Assembly: GCA_014529385.2 (NCBI GenBank)
Contig: CM043958.1
Location: forward strand, 126,423,817-126,487,816
Source: Adiantum capillus-veneris
Lineage: Eukaryota; Streptophyta; Polypodiopsida; Polypodiales; Pteridaceae
Direction of reading: 5' to 3'
DNA: 64,000 nucleotides
Position numbers and translations under genes: made by a program. Of this stretch, positions 46,482 through 56,799 are shown one piece after another; positions within the stretch are counted from its first letter, which is position 1, and each line of letters begins with the position of its first letter. The notes beneath the pieces are model-generated. The model was not told where the DNA came from and did no database searches. It worked only from the letters and a program-made list of their open reading frames with translations.

Positions 46482-48310
46482 TGTAATGGAATTTGCCTAT
46501 TCAATTTGAGAATAGCGGAATTTAATGAGAGTACTTTCAAGAAATGATTTTGTGAGCATAGCGGGTAGACATAATTGAAGATAGCAACATAATCATAGCA
46601 ATTAGTTAACTTGGCATAGACAATACTTTTGCAAGAGAGAGAGTTTAGAGAACATGACAACAATTGAGGACCGGATTTATGTGGAGCCGGTCCCCCCTCC
46701 AATAGGCATTTGTATTATGACTTCTCCCATAAAGAGAGACTTGTTACAATACAGTCTTTGTGTTCCTTGTGACCTAGGTGATGCCATGAAGATGGAAGGC
46801 TTCATGCACCACAAACATAACATAAACTAGAAGAAAGCTTTAACTATCCCAAGCCTCAGTCCCAAGACCTCAAACACCTTCGAAGGTGGAGAGAGCTAGC
46901 AGGGAATGAGGGTAGGGAAGAGGAAGAAGAAACATTTCATAGGAGAAAGAATTAGTTCCTCACTTATCATACTCTTGTTGCTAGCATACATAATAGCATA
47001 GTAATGAAGAAGAAGGAGATGGCAAGCTTAAGCATTGAAGCATGGCTCTTGGTTGGATTTGCACTCCATAGCCAAGAGTGTTGGTGTAGGCTCTCAACCT
47101 CTACTTGCTTGGAGAGGGAGCTCTTGCACTTTGCATATCACACAATGAGAGTGCTTGTGAGTGTGTGTGGGTGAGTATACCCCCTAGGCACCCCCCTAGC
47201 TTGCTTGGGTCGACCCCCCCTTGTAGCTCATGCCTGAAGCTCATTGGACCCCTCCAGGCCTAGCCAATCACAAGCAGGAGCCATTACAAGCAACATGGGT
47301 AGCCTTGGGACAAGTGTCCCCCTTTCCCCTTTGAGAGAGAGGACTTGATAAATGCTAAAACAATTAGATAATTCATGTAATTTATCATTGGACCCCTTTG
47401 AAGCCTAGCCAATAGGCTTCAAGCAACACATGAAGGTAACATGGGTAGGGGCCTGACATGTGTCCTTGCTGCCTCTTCAAGTTGGGCTTCCCTTGTGTGT
47501 GTGAGTGGGTGTTCTCTCTCTAGCCCCTAGGAAAAGTGTCCCCCTTTCCCCTTTGAGAGAGAGGACTTGATAAATGCTAAAACAATTAGATAATTCATGT
47601 AATTTATCATTGGACCCCTTTGAAGCCTAGCCAATAGGCTTCAAGCAACACATGAAGGTAACATGGGTAGGGGCCTGACATGTGTCCTTGCTGCCTCTTC
47701 AAGTTGGGCTTCCCTTGTGTGTGTGAGTGGGTGTTCTCTCTCTAGCCCCTAGGAAAAGGGCTCGCCCCCCCTCTTGTAGGAATTCTTTTGACTTTTAGGT
47801 GATCAAGCACCTTACTCACCAAGCATGACAAAGCACTTGAACTAGGGGGTGTTCCCACAAGCATCTCAGGCAAGCTTCTCAAGGCACCTCAAGTACTTTA
47901 ATCATGCAGCAAGTCAAGCACCTCAAGCATGGAGCCAGTCAAGCACCTCGAGCATCTTAATCAAGCACCTCAAGCATGAAAAACACCTCAAGCATGACAA
48001 GCACCTCGAGCTTGGGCCGGGTTCCCACCTCAAGCTCAGCCCTAGCTTACTTAAGGTCAAAGGACTTTTACACACATTTATTGGAGGTCTTCAATGAAGC
48101 TAACCCTAAGGTCTTATGCTCCATTGGTTAGCCTTGCTCTTTGATAGACCATCTCCCTTTTGGGCCCCTTTACCATTGGCCCCGTGTTGAGATAGATCTA
48201 TAAGCACATACCTATATCTTAACACTTGTTCCCGTTTATTCTCCCACATTAAGTGATCAATTTAATATGAGAAAATCATTTGGGTTAGTTAGATATTAGA
48301 TTTTATGACA
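46482..48310 (-). repeat. 5' LTR (1,829 bp) with an internal 222-bp duplication
   Basis: Right copy on the plus strand. Same ends as the left LTR, but 222 bp longer. Confidence 0.95.
47313..47756 (+). repeat. 222-bp tandem duplication unique to the 5' LTR
   Basis: Units 47313-47534 and 47535-47756 both start AGTGTCCCCCTTTCCCC. The junction uses the short shared word AAGTGTCCCC of GGGACAAGTG and GGAAAAGTG. The left LTR has one unit. Confidence 0.92.
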
Positions 48311-48315
48311 GATTT
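48311..48315 (+). repeat. 5-bp target site duplication, right
   Basis: GATTT, as at 39314-39318. Confidence 0.93.
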
Positions 48316-49127
48316 CAAATAAAGCAAGGGATCCAAGTATTGTAGCCAATAATGATCATGTGCATTGCTTTCACAAATGAGTCACCTTGGATTACAATAT
48401 TTCCTTACTCTAATGGCGGCTCACGCGGTGACATTCTCTCTTGAAGGTGCCCTTCAAATACAGTGAATTTTTTAGAGTCGTGTATTGCTTGGACCAAGCG
48501 TGAAAAAAGTCCCCCCCTCTAGACATGCAACTAAGCCCAGAGCAGCTTGCCAAGGTCGAGGAGGTAGTGATGAATATTCCCCACATTATGCATGCTTTGG
48601 TGGATGGCATGGTAGTTGCACATATGACGGGCATTATTCACACCAACCTACACCCATTTAATGTAGTGTTGGACTTCACTAAATATTTGAAGGCACGCAT
48701 CAACATCATTGATTGGGGACTTCTGCTAAGAGCACCCAAAAGGAGATTTTCACTTGATTTTGTATATGAGGCAGACAAAAACCTAGAAAATGTGGCACAT
48801 ACCCAATATACAGCTGATCGAGAGCGATATAAGCGATGATGGTTGGCACCCGAGTTAGATGCTCCCCTTCTTGAAGATGCCTATACTACGGCAAGCGATG
48901 TCTACACTTTGGGATACTTATTGCAAGTGTTATATGATTTTTGGAAGGTTGTACATGATCTTTGGATGTGTGACAGTACCCACAAAAAATGCACCATGGA
49001 AGTTATGCTTTATAGAGCCAAAAATTGGTTGTCCTTGTCAAATCATGAAGAGAGAAAATCTATGATACAGTTGGAAGATCTTTTAAGACCATTGAAGATT
49101 GAATCAACAAGGTGCAATGGCCACTAG
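48311..49127 (+). pseudogene. kinase-like pseudogene, part 2 (helix C to APE motif and beyond)
   Basis: Directly after the target duplication the frame used before the insertion continues: EISNKARDPSIVANNDHVHC, fitting kinase helix C and strand 4. A frame change leads to PWITIFPYSNGGSRGDILS (strand 5 and hinge). From 48525 a clean stretch reads EVVMNIPHIMHALVDGMVV, then HTNLHPFNVVL where active kinases have HRDxxxxN, then IIDWGLL in place of DFG. A TGA at 48837-48839 precedes WLAPELDAP (APE motif) and SDVYTLGYLLQVLYDFW (helix F). The catalytic Asp is Asn, so even the intact ancestor was probably a pseudokinase or a very divergent member. The stop at 49125-49127 ends the last open stretch. Confidence 0.75.
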
Positions 49128-49402
49128 TCAAACTCTTTCCGTGGTTTAATCCAATTTTGTAGTTGAATATGGTTTTTATATTTAAACGATGTGATCAAGA
49201 TAGTTTAAGATGTGGTTAAAATAATTTGAGATGTGGTTAAGATAATTTGTTTGGTCTCATGTTTGACGTGTACTTGTCTCTACTAGATGCTTTCCACCAA
49301 TTATTGCATTCCCATATCTCAATCATTGAGGCCAATGAGATGTTTGTCTTATGTATTAATATTTCATTAACCAAGTTTCTTATATCATCTATATTTTTGT
49401 AG

Positions 49403-50443
49403 ATATGGCAAACAGACAAGATAATGAGAACCATGAGTCAGCTAAAAATGCATACAAGCATTTTAAAGCTCTTGCACAAGGGTTGATTGTCCACTAGGCA
49501 ACTAGAGCGGCATGCAAGTTATTCAATTGGCCAAATCCCAGCCATACCCAAGGAGTGACATAAACAAACAAGTCTCAAAGGATATGATCAAAGAGATATG
49601 AACGTGCCCAGAAGGTGAGATCAAGAAGGGAACATGGTTCAAGGTGTCAAGGTGCCAAGATAATGACATCAAAACGTTGAGTGAATCTTCTTGGAGGTGT
49701 AGGGTCATCCTCTCCATAATTCAGATGCACTTCTCTACTTTGCTAAAATGCTTTATATCCATTTTATTCTAGATAGGCCAGTGGACTTTGCATCTAGAGA
49801 TGTCACCATTAGCACCCATGATATACGTGAGGAGACATTGAGATTCACAAGAAAAGAGATTCCTTTTATGGTGGAAGGGGTTGTAATGGATTTGAGCAAG
49901 GTCAAGAAAAGCATAGGGGAAAAGCTCGCAGAGAAAGAGCAAGATGCAATGAGACTATCGCAAGTGCAGAACCCCCCTCCGACCATTGAAAGGGTTGAAG
50001 TGAAACTTAGAAAGCTTAGTTAAGATGTGCAGGGCCTTTCTCAATGTTTAAATCCTATCTGCCAAGGCAATCACATCTCCCACTTTTTAATGCATCCTGA
50101 TGTTGTGGGCATCTCAAATGTGGCTAGCAGTTCCTCCATCAACCAATGTCCCCTATGCCACAAAGTCTTTGACGGTTGGAGAGGACATTATATGTTGCCA
50201 TGTGGACAATATTACCATCTTATATGCTTGGTGAGGCAAATGTAAAATATGTCCACATGTGCATTGTTCGGTGCAACCATTAATGAGGGCCTATATACCA
50301 TACTTGGCATGGCCAATAAATACAAACCACCGGGGTTGCAAGAGGCAACTCATAGGGTACTTCAAAATATACTCCAAGACAAAACTCATTGTAATCTTTT
50401 ACTAGTGACACGTTTTAGCAAATTCAATGAAATTGTTGCTTAA
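49403..50443 (+). pseudogene. unrecognised remnant with a RING-like Cys/His cluster
   Basis: Starting near 49403 after a TTTGTAG acceptor-like site, weak coding pieces appear (NAYKHFKALAQGLIVH; DMIKEI; CPEGEIKKGTWFKVSRCQ). 49748-50023 is open with RPVDFASRDVTISTHDIREE and a helical VVMDLSKVKKSIGEKLAEKE. After a stop, 50027-50245 has CPLCHKVFDGWRGHYMLPCG followed by QYYHLICLV, a C-x2-C, C-x4-H-x2-C layout like half of a RING or PHD-type zinc finger. 50249-50443 reads MANKYKPPGLQEATHRVL and ends at a stop. These parts may belong to the same captured gene as the kinase, but no spliced frame can be shown. Confidence 0.45.
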
Positions 50444-51056
50444 TCTTCATTGTCATCATTTTCCAAGATTTTGTCATCTATGTCTAGGTTATCCCATGCT
50501 TGATTGAGCTCATCTGAGTCTATATTGAGACTTTTCTCTAGCTCAAGGCTTGTGCACATCACAGGTCTAATGTGAAAGTTTTATTCTTCTTCATCATTGC
50601 AATCATACATCCATCTGGGAATATCTTCTTCATATTCTTTGCTTTCAACGTGCCGCATAAGTTTTTCATTGCAATACATGTAGACAAGCTTATTGGCACA
50701 ATCTATAAGAAGTCGATTGTGAGTAGTAACGTGAATATATATGTACGGGTGTAAGCATGAATAGGTGGAATGATATTTAAGCTATTAGATAGCATATCAC
50801 AAAAACAATATTGTGGAAAAAAGAATACAAACTAAATAAAATTTATAAGTGATTGCACTTCTACATTTTATTCTTTAAGAGCTATCCATTGACATATATC
50901 ATGATAAAAATTTTATGTGAATTCATGTCTAATTGTAGGCCAAAGTTTTTGATAGTAGGTGTCCATGGACACAGCTATTTGAGCCACCATTCCATGCTTT
51001 CACCCGTATACGGTCCAACTTCTTTTTGAGCTTGAATTTGAAGAACACTGGCTTAA
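50444..51056. other. no gene seen
   Basis: AT-rich, short open frames only. Confidence 0.4.
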
Positions 51057-51660
51057 CACTAGGGTTGTGTGAGCATGAGCCACCTTTGTGGCTATAACCA
51101 ACTTTTTTGTAAATTCTTGTTCTCATGGACCACAAAAAACCTCATCAAAGCCTTTTGGGGATTTGTTCTCAAGGCATGTAGGGAGTTGAAAAAATAGATA
51201 TAAAAATAATTTCATGTAAACTTATTAGTTGTTAAGATCCATCTTTCAGGTACAATCGAACAAAAATCACTGAAAAGTATTGATATCCCATGTAGACCCT
51301 TTAAAGACCTTCAAAGCACATTGAATTTTTTAAAAAAAATACATGGATATGTATACAATGAGAATCTATGCATGTACTATTTTTTTCTTCTAAATGGCAA
51401 CTTGTTTTAGGCCTCAGATACGTGTATGTTGTTAAATTTAAAAGCCACTATTTCGGCTTCTTACTAATTATAAAAAAGTAAAATTTTTAATCTTACACTT
51501 TTTTGGGATAAATTGTATACTAGAATTTTCCTCTATGTCATAGGATCTCAATGGTATCCTATGATCATGGTTTCTTGAAAAATAGACCATCATAGAGCCA
51601 ATTTTATGGAATGAGGTTCCAAGCCACTTTAGTGGGTCAAACACAAACCTAGTGTTAAAA
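51057..51660 (+). repeat. dispersed repeat copy 2 (matches 23030-23600)
   Basis: It begins near GGGTTGTGTGAGCATGAGCC and ends abruptly at about CACAAACCTAGTGTTAAAA. It has no remaining RNase H frame, so it is a fragment of the same retroelement as at 23-25 kb. Confidence 0.82.
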
Positions 51661-51679
51661 CCTTTACCGCAAGGTTACC

Positions 51680-53203
51680 CAACAAAGCATAGTGTTCTCC
51701 ACCATTCATCATCCATCATTTCCATGCAAGCTACTCTTTTAGAATTTATTGAACAAGAGATTTTGAAAATAGACTTTCTTTCAATTGAAAGGAGGACATT
51801 TCTTTTATGCATCTTACATGATCATCAACATTGGCATAGAAAGTATTTACCACTGTGTAAAAATCATGAACCATTTCAACATTGGACATCAAGTCATTCC
51901 AGTATTCAAAATCTAGCATGTAAGCAGCACTCTGTAATGGTGTATGCGCTCCAATCCATCTGGCATGAAAGTAATTCAAGAAGACTTTCCTTTGTCGACG
52001 AGAGAATGGAACACGCCAATGATTTTCCACCACCAGTTTCTCTAATTTTTCAAGACACTCCAAACTCCTTTGAATAGTTTACTATTGCATCCATACTTTT
52101 CCAAGATTGGGTGCCCTTTGGTCAAGATTATGTATGGCATACATAACCATCATCATTACATGATATGCATCCATCACACTACTCCATCAAGTGTTTTGTG
52201 TAAGCGCTGCCCTTAAGCCTTTGATTTCTCTTTCACTTTTCTTGTTATGCTCGCTCTCCCAGCCATGAAATGCTATACATGTAAATGTAGTTATAACTTG
52301 TGACTGCATCTTTGTTTTGATGAAGAGTCTCAAAAGTGTATAAGCGAGTGCAAAATCTACTCTTTACAGGCAATTTTAATCTAATTGACATGCCAGGTCA
52401 AAAAATACCTAGTACTCTCTATCTTTTAAGCATAAATCTCACAAGCAATATCAACAATAGAGACAAACGACTTGGTATCATCACTTTTATACCAATACTT
52501 CAATACAAGATTCAAACCATGTGTATTGCACCTGAAAGGAAAAACATGTGAGTACTGTCGCTTCAAGATTTTGTTGGCATTCTTGCAAATCTTTGCATTG
52601 TCCATCACAATTTGGACTAGATGTTTAGCACCCACTTCCTCTATCAGAGAGGCAGTTACATCAGTAGTATAAACCCCACACTTAATTGAACCATGTGAAT
52701 CCATAGTATGAACAATTGCTTCACCTCTAGGTGAAACAATCATTAAATTAATTAGTGGTTTTCTTTGTACATTGGACCAACCATCACTGACTATGGTACA
52801 TCCAAAAAGCTCTATATTGCTAATAATTACCCTTTGCACACGTTGCTTTACTTAAACATAGTATTTTTCCAATAGATCATTTTGCATAGCATGGTATGTG
52901 GATTGTGAGAACCCTGCTCCAAACTCACCAATTTTCTTCCATGCTCTCTTCCAATGCTCATTGTCCACCATCATCATACAGCTTCTTGAAAAGTAAATTG
53001 CTTTAGAAAGAGCAGATAAGTGGACTTAGACAGCACAAACATAACCCTCCAATGATTGCTATCCTTGCTTCAAAACAACCTCGATACACAATCTTCGAGG
53101 GACACACTCTCGAACATTTTTTGCCACGTGCTGAACAACCACCGAAGCCCTGGTTAGCTTCTTCTTGTCCAAATCTCCTCAATTGATTCACCTCTCCATG
53201 CAT
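51680..53203 (-). pseudogene. decayed hAT transposase (DUF659 type)
   Basis: hAT transposases cut and paste DNA with a DDE core. On the minus strand 53203-53003 keeps a damaged zinc-finger (BED) region with the words VVQHVAKNVRECVP in one frame. 52839-52426 is the DUF659 core: CTIVSDGWSNVQRKPLINLM, SPRGEAIVHTMDSHGS, VQIVMDNAKICKNANKIL and FPFRCNTHGLNLVLKYW. 52063-51746 is the C-terminal dimer region (ENHWRVPFSRRQRK, then THTPLQSAAYMLDFEYW-like sequence). Stops and shifts separate the parts (for example around 52850 and 52250). I could not find the short terminal repeats. Confidence 0.82.
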
Positions 53204-53830
53204 AGGCAGCCCCTTGCTCGTCTGTACTCACAGATGGTGGCCCCCTTCAAGCTTCTTGCAGCCCATTGTGACTCCAATCACAGCCACCATTGACGGCCTC
53301 CCTCGCTCTCCTATCTCTCCCTTCATCCTCTTCTGGCAGCTCTCTTTGGTGCACCTCCCTCATGACCCGACCATGGCCAGCTCCTTGACGGCCCTTCCTT
53401 GCCTCCCAAGTGATGTACCTCCTCCTATTGCCACCCCGTGGCGTCCTTCCTTTCTCTGCTCTCGGCCAGGCCCATCACCTCCTTGATGGCGCAACCCTGC
53501 AGCCTTCTCCTGCTTGTAGCCGGTCCTCCTTCTCCTCAATGCCCGCCGCTCAGCTCGGCCTTCCCTCTCCTTCAAGACCTGTCCACGGGTGTACTCTGCA
53601 CGTGGCAACTCTCCCTACCTCTCACGTGGCGATCTCTTGTCAAGCCAACCCACCTCCTGCATAGCTGAGTGCCGCTTTTTGTATAAGGGGCTGCTCCCCT
53701 TCTGATATCCAACTCCAGCCCTAGATTTTTTGATGGGCTACAGCCGACGGTCCTCTGCACCGCAGTGACCCCCTAAACCTGGCAACCCCCCCTCCTGCAT
53801 GGCCCTCAAGTGGTGCAACCTGCTTTCTTT
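53204..53830. other. GC-rich, Pro/Ser-coding low-confidence block upstream of the hAT gene
   Basis: This ~600-bp block is much richer in C and G than its surroundings and is open in several frames on both strands, which is a composition effect. It lies 5' of the hAT transposase and may be its promoter or leader. No domain is recognised. Confidence 0.45.
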
Positions 53831-54406
53831 CCATATGCAATCGGGTGGCTCTCCTGCTATTCCTGGGCATGGCTTTTAAACCTTAAAGCCTTCCAAAAAA
53901 ACAATTCCCCTTATGAGGGGCGTTCCCACTGAAGCAATCCAAAGGCAATCGACATTCGGCCATAGTGAGAACAACCCTTCATATCATTCCACAAGGGCGC
54001 ATCCTATACCAAAGCTTGATAGACATAAAAAAGCATAAAAAAGCTTCAAGGTGTCAAGATATCCGCCAATAGAAGCGCTTATCATCACGAACATCGACAA
54101 CATCAAAGGAAAATCCCCTTGCCCAAGGACTTGATTGACAAACAGAAAACACATATCCTTAAGCACATGAAAAGCCCTGCACCTGCTGATCTTGATGTCC
54201 GGTCCGACATACACATCATAGAACCTTTTGACTTCCAAGTCTAGAGAGACACAAATGACCTGTACCATGTCGCATTTGGCATACACATCCTGGCAATAGA
54301 GTGTCGTGCAGACAGCCTACCCCAAATCCCATATCACAAACCTTATAGCACCTGTATCTAGCACCCCTTGTCCCACTCACAAGCTTGTCATATCAACACT
54401 TACTCC
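53831..54406 (-). other. flank of the CACTA element with an unrecognised open frame
   Basis: 54286-53984 on the minus strand encodes 100 residues (MYAKCDMVQVICVSLDLEVK, FYDVYVGPDIKISRCRAFHV) with no family I know. It could be a retroelement fragment interrupted by the CACTA insertion. Confidence 0.35.
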
Positions 54407-54660
54407 CACTATAACATATGCGCGATATTAATGCTCACATTACCGCAAAAAAACAAACAAATTTGAAATATAAAAATTCCCGTATGCGGAAAACACTGCG
54501 GAAAAGTTTGCGGTAATGGTCTAGCGGTAACTTCCGCTGTAATGATCGCGGAAATATAGCCGCAACCGTTACCGCGTTTTTTGCTGCAAAAATACCCGCA
54601 AACATTACCGTGTGTGAGTTATCGCGGGCATTACCGTGGCGGGATTTATTATAAAAAAAG
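54407..54660 (+). repeat. left terminal and subterminal repeats of the CACTA element
   Basis: After the CACTAT end there are about ten TTACCGC/GCGGTAA-type words in both orientations (for example 54443, 54512, 54523, 54569, 54605, 54632), the expected binding sites for the end-binding transposon protein. Confidence 0.8.
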
Positions 54661-54957
54661 AGATGACCGTTTGGATTGTCCTTTGCAGGACCATCCAAAA
54701 GGTCATCTATTTTTTTTAGTTATTTTACAAAATTATTATTAATTACAACAAAATATCACAGTTGGACAATACATTGAGCCAAAAAAAGATTGATAATTTC
54801 ATTTACATAAGTGGAATTACAATTGGGGGAGGTATTGAGCCAAAAAATGATAGGTATTGCATTTACACAAAGGGCAAAAAAAGCCCGCGTGTACAAAATA
54901 GAGTATGGTCATGTGGGATAGGGCAAACGAGGCCCGCGTATACAAAATAGAGGATGC

Positions 54958-56457
54958 TCATGGGGGAGTTGGCGGCATTTCGCGTGGAACTCCTTGACTC
55001 TGCAAAACCATAAAAAAGAAACAATTAACACTTTGTTATTTAATATTTGATATAAAATCAACAATTTGATTATTTAAATAAGATTAAACTTACATGTTGA
55101 AGACTTCTGCATGCATTTTCGAACTCCTCTCGAGAGATCATTTGATTTTCAAACAACCAACACCAAGTTTGATACTCGGTATGGTTCTCTCTATATCTCT
55201 GCACATCTCTGGTCGGGCGACTCATGGTAATGTTATACTGACAAAAAATAGCAACCAATTAATTAAATAAAAAACAATAGATTTTTTACAATAAAACTAA
55301 TATTTTTACTTACATATTTGTCTTTCCAAGCCGTTTTTCCTCCCGAACCATAATGCGTAGGAGTCTGATGGGATCTGCCCTCAACTTGATGCGTATACAT
55401 CCTCGCACCCGTTGCCCTTTCGTCCTCTTTCTCGCCCATAACAGTCTCCCACTCCACATCATGGACATTTCCTGGCCGATAGCTATGCTCTGGAGACTCC
55501 ATTGTCTCCTTTGTAGCTCTCCTCACACTAGATTTTTTGTTCTTAAGAAATGTTTTGACATGCTCTTGCAACCATTGCCTTGAGAATTGTTGCCCCTCAG
55601 GGTTGGGGAAACGGATGTGCATGGTTGTCTCTATATATGTGAGGTTGTAGGGATCTTGCTGATCAAATTTGAGAAAACAATTGATATTGTGGAGTGGATT
55701 CATTGGTTGACGTGTGTGCGGAATCTCCTGCCCTGCGCTGTCCTGAGATCCACCATACCTCCTCTATGAACCTGGTAGTATAACCCGCGAGCATCTGGTG
55801 AAGGCATGTCATGGTCCTCATCTTCTGTTGGAGCAAGGAGAGGTGACTATGGAGGAGAATCTGTAGTACTTCCCCTCCCCCCCAAAAAAAAAAACAACAA
55901 CTAGCTCCGCTCCCTCGTCGAGATCGACCGGCGCTAGTGCGCGAGCTGCCCTGACGCTGACTGCCAGAAGAGCGCCGACATGAATCTGGGGCAGAAGGTG
56001 GGATAGGTGATGGATAGGTGGACGCCCGTGGTGTCGGAACCTGTGGCGTTGCACCCAATGGCGTCGGACCCTGGGGCGTTGGACCCTGTGAAGGAAAAGT
56101 TGAACCTGGAGCTGGAACTGGAAAACTCTGCAGGTATGGAGTGCCACCAGTCGGAGTAGAGACCTCTGATAATCCAAAAGCTGCTAGCTGCACCGGTGAA
56201 TAGCACTGCGTAAGGGTCTGCTGCGAACCTAACCACTCAGCCCGAAGACGCAATGCCCTCTCCACAACTGGATCGGTCACAGGTACGGCAGTGGACCCAC
56301 CTAGAGCGCCCCGAAACCAGCTAAACCCTGATGATGACTGCTGAGGCGACGGCTGTGAATGATAGGCAGAGAGAGCGTCGGGATATGACATCCCGTCTGC
56401 GATGAAATCCTCAATGCTGCAAAAGCGTGGTGTGGAAGAAGAAGACATGGTATGCAT
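54958..56457 (-). pseudogene. CACTA minus-strand gene (ORF1, possible end-binding protein)
   Basis: Exon A (56457-55314) starts at MHTMSSSSTPRF. It has RFCSIEDFIADGMSYPDALS, a Pro/Thr/Gly-rich low-complexity stretch (GPTPQGPTPLGATPQVPTP) and a basic Ser/Arg segment. Its last third reads INCFLKFDQQDPYNLTYIET and HVKTFLKNKKSSVRRATKE. It ends at GTAAGT. Exon B (55237-55094) reads MSRPTRDVQRYRENHTEYQT and FENQMISREEFENACRSLQH and ends at GTAAGT. Exon C (54999-54958) ends EMPPTPP stop. These junctions all keep frame. Within exon A the frame is lost near the 11-base T run (minus strand) at about 55885-55895; a stop and another shift follow before 55703. So this copy is probably dead, unless the run length is an assembly error. 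Confidence 0.65.
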
Positions 56458-56799
56458 TTATTACGACAAAGATTAAACTAGGGTATAAAATTTGAATATA
56501 TGATTAAAAATTTACACATTGATTTTTTTTCAAACATTGGATTTTTTAACATTGGATTCTCTATAGTATCCAATGTTGAAAGAATCCAATGTGTGCTTAC
56601 AACCTATAAAAGAGTCTTGCAAAGCCTTGAGTGCTAATAAGATATTAGTGTGTGTATTGACTAATAAGAGATTATTGTGTTTATGATTAGTGTGACCGAT
56701 TGCGCGATCACTTGGACGGCCATTGGGGCCTAATACGTCACCTACAACTTAATCATGGAGGTATGTTTCTGTTTTTGTGTTGATTTTTGTTTAATTTAA

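Larger units (their letters stand above)
39319..48310 (-). mobile_element. complete, young Ty3/gypsy chromovirus-type LTR retrotransposon (8,992 bp)
   Basis: It is transcribed on the minus strand. Both LTRs begin TGTCATAA and end CCATTACA on that strand, with GATTT target duplications outside. After the 5' LTR (right side) comes TTGGTATCAGAGC, complementary to initiator methionine tRNA; before the 3' LTR (left side) is a polypurine tract. One uninterrupted 1,593-codon gag-pol frame fills the interior. Apart from one 222-bp duplication, I saw a single base difference between the LTRs (A at about 40747 against C at about 48132), so insertion was recent and the copy may still be able to move. 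It sits inside a kinase-like pseudogene. Confidence 0.95.

Noticed and set aside
53214-53670. Pro/Ser-rich frames on both strands
   Set aside because: High C content removes stop codons in all frames; no motif, no start context and no splice support.
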